Source: Exiguobacterium undae DSM 14481
Lineage (GTDB): Bacteria > Bacillota > Bacilli > Exiguobacteriales > Exiguobacteriaceae
Length of the DNA: 64,000 bases
NCBI RefSeq assembly: GCF_000620805.1
Contig: NZ_KK211187.1
Location: 2,342,398 to 2,406,397 of the forward strand
Direction of reading: 5' to 3'
Shown here: positions 46,068-54,085 of the stretch, in pieces
How positions within the stretch are numbered: position 1 is the stretch's first letter
Layout of the letters: every line of letters starts with the position of its first letter
Program-made: the position numbers and the translations under genes
Notes under the pieces: model-generated
The model's input: only the letters and a program-made list of their open reading frames with translations
Told to the model about the DNA's origin: nothing
Database searches by the model: none

Positions 46068-47450
46068 ATGAAAACTGTTAAACAACAATCATTATTCCAA
46101 ATTACTTGGCCACTATTTATTGAAATTGCACTCCATATGAGTCTAGGGATTATCGCTACGTTGATCCTCAGTTACTACTCGGACAGCGCAGCCGCTGCCG
46201 TTGGTGTGTCGAATCAGGTACTCAACATTTTCATTATTCTATTTAACATTACTTCTGTTGGTGCAACGATTATCATTGGTCAGTACCTCGGAGCAAAACG
46301 CGTTCAGGATGCACGACAAACCGCACGCTCTGCTTTTTCAATTAACTTATACATCGGGTTAATCATTTCTGTTCTTGTCGCTTTGTTCGGCACACAATTA
46401 CTTGGCTTTTTCTCATTAGAAGGAAAAACACTCATGTATGGCGAAACCTTCTTAAAGATTGTTGGTCTCTTTTTATTTTTAGAAGCGATCTCGCTTACGC
46501 TTGGAGCTATCTTAAGAAGCCATGGTTTTACGAAAAATGCTATGTACGTCACACTTTTAATGAACTTCGTCAGCGCATTTGGTAATGTGATCGCCGTTCT
46601 CGGATTATTTGGAATCCCGGTCCTCGGTGTCGCTGGTGTCGCCTGGTCCATCGTCGTCGCCCGGACCGTCGCCGTTGTTCTCCTGTTTTTCGTTGTCTAC
46701 CGGAAACTGTCTTTACGGTTTAAACTAAAAGATTTGATTCAGATTAATCGTCGTGATATCAAAAGTATCATGAACATCGGTATCCCATCCGCTGGTGAAG
46801 GGGTATCGTATCAATTTTCCCAACTGATCATCACGGGATTCATTGCGACTATCGGAGAAGCTGCTTTATCGGCACGTGTCTATGTCTCGAACATCACGAT
46901 GCTTTGTTTCTTATTTACTTTGGCCATTGCCCAAGGAACTCAATTGCTTGTCGCCCGTCAAGTAGGGGCACAACAATTCGAAGCTGCTCACAAACGTGCG
47001 TTAAAAACATTAAAAATCGCTGTTTTTGCAAGTTTTGTCTCGGCCGTCGCTCTCGCTTCATTCGGAACGTCGATCATGTCACTCTTCACATCAAGCCCTG
47101 AGATCATCGCTATCGGTGTTCCATTGCTTTGGGCAAGCGTCATTCTTGAACCGGGTCGTGCGATGAATATCGTGCTCATGGGTACGTTAAAATCAGCTGG
47201 TGACGTCCGCTTCCCAGTAGCGATCGGCATTCTCTCCATGTGGGGAATTGCAGTTGTCCTCAGTTATACACTCGGACTTCAGTTCGGACTGGGCTTACTC
47301 GGAATCTGGATCGCCTTCTCTGCTGACGAATGGTTCCGTGGACTCTTTGCCTTAAAACGCTGGAACAGCCGCAAATGGGCACAATACGCTGTCGTTAAAG
47401 GAGAACAACATGAGCCAAACGAACGTCGCAAGACTTCTGAAGCAGTCTGA
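46068..47450 (+). CDS. MATE-family multidrug efflux protein
   Basis: 460 residues, 12 helices in two MatE domains (SLFQITWPLFIEIALHMSLG; DIKSIMNIGIPSAGEGVSYQ). Exports cationic compounds in exchange for Na+ or H+ in the family; substrate unknown. ATG follows AAAGGGGAA. The last 41 bases overlap the next gene. Upstream lie a TATAGT box (about 46005) and a near-palindrome TTTCATTATGAAA (45983-45995) that could be an operator. Confidence 0.92.
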   Translation: MKTVKQQSLFQITWPLFIEIALHMSLGIIATLILSYYSDSAAAAVGVSNQVLNIFIILFNITSVGATIIIGQYLGAKRVQDARQTARSAFSINLYIGLIISVLVALFGTQLLGFFSLEGKTLMYGETFLKIVGLFLFLEAISLTLGAILRSHGFTKNAMYVTLLMNFVSAFGNVIAVLGLFGIPVLGVAGVAWSIVVARTVAVVLLFFVVYRKLSLRFKLKDLIQINRRDIKSIMNIGIPSAGEGVSYQFSQLIITGFIATIGEAALSARVYVSNITMLCFLFTLAIAQGTQLLVARQVGAQQFEAAHKRALKTLKIAVFASFVSAVALASFGTSIMSLFTSSPEIIAIGVPLLWASVILEPGRAMNIVLMGTLKSAGDVRFPVAIGILSMWGIAVVLSYTLGLQFGLGLLGIWIAFSADEWFRGLFALKRWNSRKWAQYAVVKGEQHEPNERRKTSEAV

Positions 47451-47877
47451 TATTGCATTCGATCTGCTTTCGTATCCTGTGGATGAACAGGATTTATCCG
47501 CTCAAAATGTGGCTAGAAAGATTAATTACCCCCTTTCCAGCATTTTTAAAACCCTTGTTTTAGAAACCGATCAAAAACAGCACGTGTTTGCTGTCATATC
47601 CGGAGAAGAAGAATTAAATTTGAAGGCGGCCGCACTGGCGCTTTCCACTAAGAAAGTCCAGCTGGTGCCAATGAACGATTTAAAAAAGCTGACGGGGTAC
47701 ATCCGAGGAGGTGTCGCCCCGATTGGTGCGAAAAAAAAATTTCCTGTTCTCCTATCGGATCAAGTGACCGGTCAACCATTCATGATCATTTCTGCAGGTA
47801 AACGCGGCTTTCAAATCAAACTGGCTCCTGATGATTTTTTAACATTCACGAACGGGATTCTCTTTACGAACCGCTGA
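47410..47877 (+). CDS. ybaK: Cys-tRNA(Pro) deacylase, YbaK/EbsC family
   Basis: 155 residues, one YbaK domain. Hydrolyses Cys-tRNA(Pro) formed by misacylation. Motifs: the conserved lysine in SIFKTLVLETD, LNLKAAALALSTKKVQLVP, and GYIRGGVAPIGAKKKFPVLL. Begins 41 bases inside the MATE gene, after AAAGGAG. The two probably form a coupled unit, though no functional link is known. Confidence 0.9.
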   Translation: MSQTNVARLLKQSDIAFDLLSYPVDEQDLSAQNVARKINYPLSSIFKTLVLETDQKQHVFAVISGEEELNLKAAALALSTKKVQLVPMNDLKKLTGYIRGGVAPIGAKKKFPVLLSDQVTGQPFMIISAGKRGFQIKLAPDDFLTFTNGILFTNR

Positions 47878-47937
47878 TACGTACTGGAAATTTATGATAT
47901 GATGGTTAGTATCGAAGATGTGGCAGGAGGAATCATT

Positions 47938-48645
47938 TTGTGGAAAGAACGTGTACGTAACTCGATTCCGAACCTCTTTACGTTCGGAAATTTATACTGT
48001 GGTTTTCTTGCCATTGTCATGGCTGCTCGAGGCGATTTTCAAAATGCGACATTATTGATTGTCATCGCGATGATGCTCGATAGTCTGGACGGTCGTATCG
48101 CCCGTATGCTCGGCGTCGCAGGTGATTTTGGAAAAGAACTGGACTCGCTTGCCGATGTCGTGACGTTTGGTGTCGCCCCCGCTATGATGGCTTATTACAC
48201 TTATTTTTATGATTTTGGAGAGATTGGTTTATTGATTGCCGCGTTATTTCCTTTGTTTGGAGCATTTCGCTTAGCACGCTTTAACCTCTCAGCAACGAAT
48301 GTGGCCTCTGCTTATTTTTCCGGTGTCCCGATCACGGCAGCGGGAGGCATTTTAGCCGTCGTGACGCTGTTCAGTGGACGGATGAATGACTTGATGGTGC
48401 CGCTTGTGTTTACCGCCCTCGCATTCCTGATGGTCAGTCGTGTGAAGATTCCCAGTTTCAAAGACATTCCGGTTCCACGACATACGTTTGTCATTACCTT
48501 TACGTTGCTGTATGTTACTTATGTCATGATTGCGCGAAGCAATGAGTGGTCGACGTTTTGGTTCGTCGCCGTTCCTCTCTACGTCGCATTCCTGTTGTTT
48601 TCTTTCATCAAGAAGAAAAAACAAAAAAATCATCAAACCAGTTAA
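47938..48645 (+). CDS. pssA: CDP-diacylglycerol-serine phosphatidyltransferase
   Basis: 235 residues from a TTG at 47938, seven bases after GGAGG; an ATG at 47899 in the same frame has no site. CDP-alcohol phosphatidyltransferase motif DGRIARMLGVAGDFGKELD followed by SLAD, giving DGxxAR(x8)GxxxDxxxD. About eight helices, with a basic C-terminus (FIKKKKQKN). Makes phosphatidylserine, the substrate of psd at 28 kb. Confidence 0.9.
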   Translation: MWKERVRNSIPNLFTFGNLYCGFLAIVMAARGDFQNATLLIVIAMMLDSLDGRIARMLGVAGDFGKELDSLADVVTFGVAPAMMAYYTYFYDFGEIGLLIAALFPLFGAFRLARFNLSATNVASAYFSGVPITAAGGILAVVTLFSGRMNDLMVPLVFTALAFLMVSRVKIPSFKDIPVPRHTFVITFTLLYVTYVMIARSNEWSTFWFVAVPLYVAFLLFSFIKKKKQKNHQTS

Positions 48646-48667
48646 AAACAGACGATTTCCTGAACTG

Positions 48668-48717
48668 CCCCATAGAGATTGGACATAAAAATCCAATTTC
48701 GATGGGGTATTTTTTTG
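48668..48717 (+). terminator. Terminator of pssA
   Basis: CCCCAT (48668-48673) and ATGGGG (48702-48707) outer arms with ATTGGA/TCCAAT inner arms, then T-rich tail (T7). Confidence 0.9.
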
Positions 48718-48807
48718 CTGTCTGTTGGAATCACACCTCATTTCTGGCTCGTTTCCCTTTTGTACAGGTATACTTGTATCAGAATATATGGACATGGAGG
48801 TACTCAC

Positions 48808-49566
48808 ATGATGAATGTTTTTCAAAAGCGTCTCTGGTTATTTTTTACGATTTGGTTTGTCATCGGTTTGATTCTAGTCGGCTTTTCGATCCTTCCACCT
48901 TGGCTCGAGTGGGCCAATGCGGTCTTTTTATTTGCCTCCGGTCTATACGCCGCGCTTTATTTTTGGGATGTCGTTCCAAAAGGCCGTTTCATCATTCCTG
49001 TCATCTTTTTTGGCTCCATCGCAATCGAATCGATCGGGGTGCATACCGGTTGGCCATTCGGTACATATGCGTATGAAGCGGACTTCGGTGTTCAATTACT
49101 TGGTGTACCCATCACGATCGGTGCCGCCTGGTTATCCGTCATGGGTGCCAGTCTTGCCTTCTCACGCCGGTTTCCGTTTCGCTACAATACGGTGATCTTG
49201 GTTCCGCTGTTTGCCGTTTGGTTGGATTTAGCAATCGATCCTGTTGCCGCAAACGTTAAATCGTATTGGATTTGGCAAGATGGCGGATTGTATTATGACA
49301 TTCCGACCCAAAACTTTTTCGGTTGGTACGGAACGGCACTTTTCTTCTCTCTCTTGATTGCTCGGTTCGAACAGCAGGTCACGATTACAGCACTTGAACG
49401 AAACAATCAGTACCTATTTTTGATGCTCCATGCGTTGTTCGGTCTGACGGCAGGTGTCGCAGGACTTTATGGCGTCACGCTGATCAGTCTTCTGGCAGGT
49501 GTCACGTATTGGCTCACACAAGGAGGTGTTCCGCTTGCAAAAGGCAAACAAAAACAAATTAGCTGA
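48808..49566 (+). CDS. cruF: CruF-like carotenoid hydratase (DUF422)
   Basis: 252 residues, about seven helices. The block SIAIESIGVHTGWPFGTYAY is the signature of the carotenoid-biosynthesis DUF422/CruF family, and VWLDLAIDPVAAN is a second conserved block. CruF adds water to the end of an acyclic carotene, giving a 1-hydroxy group (family knowledge). ATG at 48808 follows GGAGG. First of four co-transcribed genes; a TATACT -10 lies at about 48770. Overlaps the acyltransferase gene by 32 bases. Confidence 0.85.
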   Translation: MMNVFQKRLWLFFTIWFVIGLILVGFSILPPWLEWANAVFLFASGLYAALYFWDVVPKGRFIIPVIFFGSIAIESIGVHTGWPFGTYAYEADFGVQLLGVPITIGAAWLSVMGASLAFSRRFPFRYNTVILVPLFAVWLDLAIDPVAANVKSYWIWQDGGLYYDIPTQNFFGWYGTALFFSLLIARFEQQVTITALERNNQYLFLMLHALFGLTAGVAGLYGVTLISLLAGVTYWLTQGGVPLAKGKQKQIS

Positions 49567-50233
49567 ACAAGCCTTTCACCTTTACGTCAAAGAGCGGTTG
49601 ATCCGAAAACAATTTCATCGTATTTTGTATCGGGCGGATGATTTACCGACCCCCGGTTTGATGCTCGCAACGCATGGTTCTTGGTGGGACGGCATGATTT
49701 TATTCCATCTCGACCAGACGATGCTGCGTCATGATCCTTACGTCATGATTGATCAACAAGGATTGGCCCGTTTCCCGTTTTTCACCCGGCTCGGTGGATT
49801 TTCGATCGATCGCAGCTCGTATAAGGAAATCAAGCAGAGTCTACAATATGCGAAGGATCAACTGGCAAACGGCAGCAGCGTCTGGATGTTTCCGCAAGGC
49901 GAAGAACGGCATCAAGAAGAACGTCCGCTCCAGTTAAGCAGCGGCGCCACCCATTTAGCAAAAACGGCTCCGTCGATTTCGTTGTTTTCGTTTTATTATT
50001 CGTTTGGTCACGAGCAACAACCGGACGTCTACATCCGCACGCGAAAGATTCAATTGCCCGACGACCGGTCCTCAGTGCAGATGCAATACTTAACGGAGGC
50101 GATGACTGCACTCTATGACGATGTCCGCTCCGATGCCATTCAGGAACGGACGTCAGCGTATCAACTGTTGACTGAACGAAAGGAACCGTTACCGGTCAAG
50201 ACCGAACAGTGGTTACAGGCGATCCGAAAATGA
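49535..50233 (+). CDS. PlsC-like acyltransferase of the carotenoid operon
   Basis: 232 residues from a TTG at 49535, after AAGGAGG. Lysophospholipid acyltransferase family: HX4D motif HGSWWD near residue 47, and the FPxG motif as FPQGEER. In this context it most likely acylates the sugar of a glycosyl carotenoid (inference). It is unrelated in fold to the small staphylococcal CrtO acyltransferase. Coupled on both sides by overlaps (32 and 4 bases). Confidence 0.82.
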   Translation: MQKANKNKLAEQAFHLYVKERLIRKQFHRILYRADDLPTPGLMLATHGSWWDGMILFHLDQTMLRHDPYVMIDQQGLARFPFFTRLGGFSIDRSSYKEIKQSLQYAKDQLANGSSVWMFPQGEERHQEERPLQLSSGATHLAKTAPSISLFSFYYSFGHEQQPDVYIRTRKIQLPDDRSSVQMQYLTEAMTALYDDVRSDAIQERTSAYQLLTERKEPLPVKTEQWLQAIRK

Positions 50234-51306
50234 TTATTGTGATGTTCATCTTTTCTGCTTTCGTCTGTCTTTACACGTTCCTCAATCTGGCTTTTTTACC
50301 AAAACTGTCGAAGCCCGTTGCACCGCAGAGTCTTGCGGTGTGCATTCCGCTTCGAAACGAAGAGCGGAACGTCGTCAAATTAATGACGTCCCTTAAACAA
50401 GCCCTTCACCCCAACGTCCAGGTTTACTTATATGAAGATCGTTCAACAGATAAGACACGCGATTTACTGATCGAACAGATTGGAAACGATGACCGGTTTA
50501 CGATGATTGACGGAATCGATCTGCCGACCGGTTGGGCTGGAAAAGTCCACGCCTGCCATCAGCTTGCTTTAGCATCAAAAGAGGAGTACTTGTTATTTTT
50601 AGACGCTGACATCACCTTGACAGCAGATACGATTCCCCGTCTGTATGCGACGATGCTACAGGAACGGGCTGTCTTTTTATCCGGCTTCCCGTCGTTTCCC
50701 GTCCCGACGTTTTTAGGCAAATGCCTGATTCCGATGCAACATGTGTTAATTGCCCAGCATCTACCGATTGCCTTTCGGAAAGTCAAACATCCTGCGTTTG
50801 CCGCGGCGAACGGGATGGTTGTTCTTGTTGAGCGTCAGGCATACGAACAAGTCGGTGGTCACCAGGCGATTCAAATGGCGCTCGTCGATGATTTGGAACT
50901 CTGTCGGGCCTTTAAACAACATGGATTCACGACGACCCTCGTCCATGTGGCGCCTTATGTCAGCTGTGACATGTATGCGACCAATCGTGATGTCTGGCAA
51001 GGTTTCTTGAAAAATGTCTTTCGTGGCATGAATGACTCCTATTTGATCGGCAGTTACTTTCTTCTCTTTTATTTGGTGCAAGCTTGTGTCCTGCCGCTGA
51101 TGTTACTTTTCCCATCGGTGTGGACAATCGGGGCATTTGGTCTGCTTATGCTGGCACGGTACAGGATTGATCGGAATGCCCGGATTTCTCATGCTTGGTT
51201 TTGGCATCCGGTCGCGACGGTCCTCTATGTCGCACTGCTCGCAACGGCGATGATTCGAAGACTCAAGAAGAGGGAAATCAGTTGGAAAGGTCGGACATAT
51301 TCTTAA
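50230..51306 (+). CDS. Glycosyltransferase family 2, CruG/CrtQ-like
   Basis: 358 residues. N-terminal membrane helix, GT-A domain (LAVCIPLRNEERNVVKLM; nucleotide-sugar DxD region LLFLDADITL; acceptor loop GWAGKVHACHQLA; VDDLELCRAFKQHG), then C-terminal helices. Similar in layout to cyanobacterial CruG, partner of CruF, and to staphylococcal CrtQ. ATGA overlap with the acyltransferase. It probably glycosylates a hydroxy- or carboxy-C30 carotenoid; the sugar is unknown. Confidence 0.85.
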   Translation: MIIVMFIFSAFVCLYTFLNLAFLPKLSKPVAPQSLAVCIPLRNEERNVVKLMTSLKQALHPNVQVYLYEDRSTDKTRDLLIEQIGNDDRFTMIDGIDLPTGWAGKVHACHQLALASKEEYLLFLDADITLTADTIPRLYATMLQERAVFLSGFPSFPVPTFLGKCLIPMQHVLIAQHLPIAFRKVKHPAFAAANGMVVLVERQAYEQVGGHQAIQMALVDDLELCRAFKQHGFTTTLVHVAPYVSCDMYATNRDVWQGFLKNVFRGMNDSYLIGSYFLLFYLVQACVLPLMLLFPSVWTIGAFGLLMLARYRIDRNARISHAWFWHPVATVLYVALLATAMIRRLKKREISWKGRTYS

Positions 51307-51321
51307 GGAGGCGTTTTTGGT

Positions 51322-52794
51322 ATGAAACATATTGCAGTCATCGGTGCGGGGCTTGGTGGATTAAGTGCTGCCATCTCCCTCGCTTCAAAAGGCTTTAAAG
51401 TTACTGTTATTGAACGGAATGAACACATCGGTGGAAAGATGATGCCGATCGTTGCAGACGGACACCGCTTTGATTTTGGTCCAAACACCATCACGATGCC
51501 TGAAATCTTTCAGTCCGTCATCTTAGAATCTGGTGCAAATCCAGATGATTACTTTACTTTTGAAAAATTAGCACGTCATACCGTCAACCATTTTCCGGAT
51601 GGCCGTTCGCTGACATTTGCCAGCGGTCGCGAGGCGATGCGCACGGAAGTCGATCGCTTTACCGGTGGACAACTTTCAAAAAACGATATTACAGGTTATC
51701 AAGAAGAAGTCGCTCACTTATTCCAAATTGCTAAACAGCAATTTTTTATCAACATTGACTCCTACTTCAACTTCTCGTTGTTGCGTGACATGGCAAAAGT
51801 CCACCCGTTGACATCATTACACGCACTGCACAAAAAATACTTCAAGGATCCGCAATTGATTCAAGCATTGGATCGTTACGCCACGTACATCGGCAGCAGT
51901 CCTTTTCAGGCACCTGCCACATTTGGTCTCATCGCCCATCTCGAGTTGAATGACGGTGTCTATTTTACGCGTGGAGGAAATACGGCGATTGCCGAAGGAT
52001 TTGCCCGTCGTGCTCAAGAACTGGGGGTCGTTTTCCGTTTGGGTGAAGAAGTGACACAAATCGAAGTCACGAATCATCTGGCAACGGAAATCGAATTGAA
52101 TCATGTCGATTACCTGTCCGTCGATTTCATCGTTCTAAACGGCGATTTATTAACTCAATACCCACGGCTGATCTCTGAGACGATTCGACCTGACTTTAAA
52201 AATCCGACACCGTCCCAGATGGAGCCTTCCATTTCCGCTTACGTCCGTTGCATCGGACTTTCCCGTCGGATTGAAGGACTCGCTCATCACAACGTGTTCT
52301 TCTCATCCGACTATGAAGCAGAGTTCGAGGCATTGTTTACCCAACACCGTTATGCGGAGGAACCGACCATTTATATTTCCAATTCTTCTGTGACAGCACC
52401 GGACATGGGGCTCGCTGGAGATAACTTGTTTGTTTTGGTGAATGCTCCGGCGACTCACGAAGGATCTGTCATTGATTTTGATACGTATGACGAGATCATC
52501 AACCGACGTTTGCAAACGTTCGGCATTGATGTGACGGAGGATGTTGTCTTCGAACAACGCATCACACCACAGGATATCGAACAAAAATTTTCGGCGTATC
52601 ACGGTTCGTTATACGGTCTTTCTTCAAACGGTACACGCGGAGCATTCATGCGTCCTAGTAACCGTTCAAAGAATGTTCACAATTTGTTTTTTGCCGGCGG
52701 ATCAACGCATCCCGGTGGTGGCAGTCCAATGGTGACGCTTTCAGGAAAACTGGCAAGTGAACGAATCGTATCGGCGGTTGCTTCCACCCTGTGA
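51322..52794 (+). CDS. crtP: Diaponeurosporene oxygenase, CrtP/CrtNb-like
   Basis: 490 residues, phytoene desaturase-type FAD enzyme. FAD motif VIGAGLGGLSAAISLAS; HHNVFFSSDYEAEFEALF and the C-terminal GGSTHPGGGSPMVTLSGK resemble S. aureus CrtP (which has AHHNFFF...) more than CrtN. CrtP oxidises the terminal methyl of 4,4'-diaponeurosporene to aldehyde or acid (family knowledge). AGGAGG lies ten bases before the ATG. Last gene of the plus-strand operon. Confidence 0.83.
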   Translation: MKHIAVIGAGLGGLSAAISLASKGFKVTVIERNEHIGGKMMPIVADGHRFDFGPNTITMPEIFQSVILESGANPDDYFTFEKLARHTVNHFPDGRSLTFASGREAMRTEVDRFTGGQLSKNDITGYQEEVAHLFQIAKQQFFINIDSYFNFSLLRDMAKVHPLTSLHALHKKYFKDPQLIQALDRYATYIGSSPFQAPATFGLIAHLELNDGVYFTRGGNTAIAEGFARRAQELGVVFRLGEEVTQIEVTNHLATEIELNHVDYLSVDFIVLNGDLLTQYPRLISETIRPDFKNPTPSQMEPSISAYVRCIGLSRRIEGLAHHNVFFSSDYEAEFEALFTQHRYAEEPTIYISNSSVTAPDMGLAGDNLFVLVNAPATHEGSVIDFDTYDEIINRRLQTFGIDVTEDVVFEQRITPQDIEQKFSAYHGSLYGLSSNGTRGAFMRPSNRSKNVHNLFFAGGSTHPGGGSPMVTLSGKLASERIVSAVASTL

Positions 52795-53160
52795 ACGTTA
52801 TGTGAATTGCATATCAATTACTTGTACGGACAACTTAGATTTGATACGATTACTTCGAGTTCAAGAGGTAGTGATTGACCCCACATCCTCAATCAAGCGC
52901 ATGGTGACTTCCCCGAGTCAAACGCGTTTAGGAACTTAACCAATCTGTTGTCGTGTGATTGTTCGTGCAAGACCCACTTGTTCGAGGTACTGCCAACGTA
53001 ACCCTTTCGGCATGAATTACGACGTTCCCCCTTAGATCGTCTCATCCCGACTGGTTTACAGACGGCTCAATTACGAATCGATCCATCCCCGTGGATCAAG
53101 ACCCGTCTTGTTTGGAATACGGTATCCAATCACATACACAGATCAAGTTTAGACTCCCCG
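52795..53160. other. Gene-free segment of unexplained sequence
   Basis: About 366 bases after crtP without any convincing gene on either strand. The minus strand shows short stretches that read like protein (LARTITRQQIG, MRLIEDVGSITTS) broken by stops. It is less AT-rich than other gaps in the window. It ends in a small inverted repeat (53147-53168). Could be a decayed insertion or a structured RNA; I cannot identify it. Confidence 0.4.
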
Positions 53161-53164
53161 GTCT

Positions 53165-53220
53165 AAACTCCATAAAAAAAAGACCTTGGTCCCCGCCAAG
53201 GTCTTTTTTTTATGGAGTTT
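53165..53220. terminator. Bidirectional terminator between the two carotenoid operons
   Basis: Perfect 25-bp arms 53165-53189 and 53196-53220 around a TCCCCG loop. The arms contain A8/T8 runs so that GACCTTGG/CCAAGGTC forms the core stem with a U-tract in either direction. Confidence 0.95.
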
Positions 53221-53257
53221 CAACATCACGATCCGATGGTTTAAATCAATCAGTCGA

Positions 53258-54085
53258 TCAGATCGTAGCCAGTAACTTCATCTTTTGCCACCGGCTGACG
53301 TAAGCACGTTTCGTAAAGACATCATACTGGTTATCACGTGCCGCATCCAGGATACCACGGTACAGTAAGGCCGCTACTTTCAATGCCCGACGACTCTCTT
53401 TCGGATATCGATCGAACGAAGGCGTTGCTGCATCGTACAGGTGCTCGGCTCTTAAAGCCAATGCTTCCCACAATCCTTCAAAATCACCCGACGGTGTGCC
53501 GGCTAATAACGATTCAGTCGTTACGCCGTACTCATCCATCCAGTTCTTCGGCAAGTAGACGCGCCCTCGTTTTGCATCTTCCCCGACATCACGCAGAATG
53601 TTCGTCAGTTGCATTGCAATGCCGAGTTGAATCGCGGATTCACGTAAGTCGGGTTGGTTTGGGGCAAGGATCGGCAGTAACATCAAACCGACCGTACTCG
53701 CGACATAATAGCTGTACTTTTCCGTTTCCTCTAGAGACTGGTAACGATTTTTTTCAATGTCCCACCGCATGCCTTCTGCCAACTCTAAAAAAGGTGTCTC
53801 ATCCATTTCATATCTAGAAAAGACGTCTGAGAGGGCAATCCACAACGGTTTTTCAATTGACTGACCGGATCGGAACAAACGAAACTCTTCTAAAAATTCC
53901 GCTAAACTTTCTTTTGGCGTGGCGGATTCATCTACCGTATCGTCGAGGAACCGACAAAATGTGTAAATGGCATACACCGCCATCCGGTCTTGCTTCGGCA
54001 ATAAGGAAAAGGCCTTATAAAACGTTTTAGATCCGCTTTGAATCGTCTGTTCACATACTACGTACGCGTTCGTCACTGTATCCAC
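53258..54085 (-). CDS. crtM: Dehydrosqualene synthase CrtM
   Basis: 275 residues from a GTG after GAGGTGG. Condenses two farnesyl diphosphates to C30 dehydrosqualene (4,4'-diapophytoene). Aspartate motifs: FLDDTVDE (48-53) and ILRDVGEDAKRGRVYLP. The opening YVVCEQTIQSGSKTFYKAF matches CrtM/CrtB. C30 rather than C40 specificity is inferred from the CrtN/CrtP-type neighbours. Overlaps the upstream CrtN-like gene by 35 bases. Confidence 0.92.
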   Translation of the reverse strand: MDTVTNAYVVCEQTIQSGSKTFYKAFSLLPKQDRMAVYAIYTFCRFLDDTVDESATPKESLAEFLEEFRLFRSGQSIEKPLWIALSDVFSRYEMDETPFLELAEGMRWDIEKNRYQSLEETEKYSYYVASTVGLMLLPILAPNQPDLRESAIQLGIAMQLTNILRDVGEDAKRGRVYLPKNWMDEYGVTTESLLAGTPSGDFEGLWEALALRAEHLYDAATPSFDRYPKESRRALKVAALLYRGILDAARDNQYDVFTKRAYVSRWQKMKLLATI

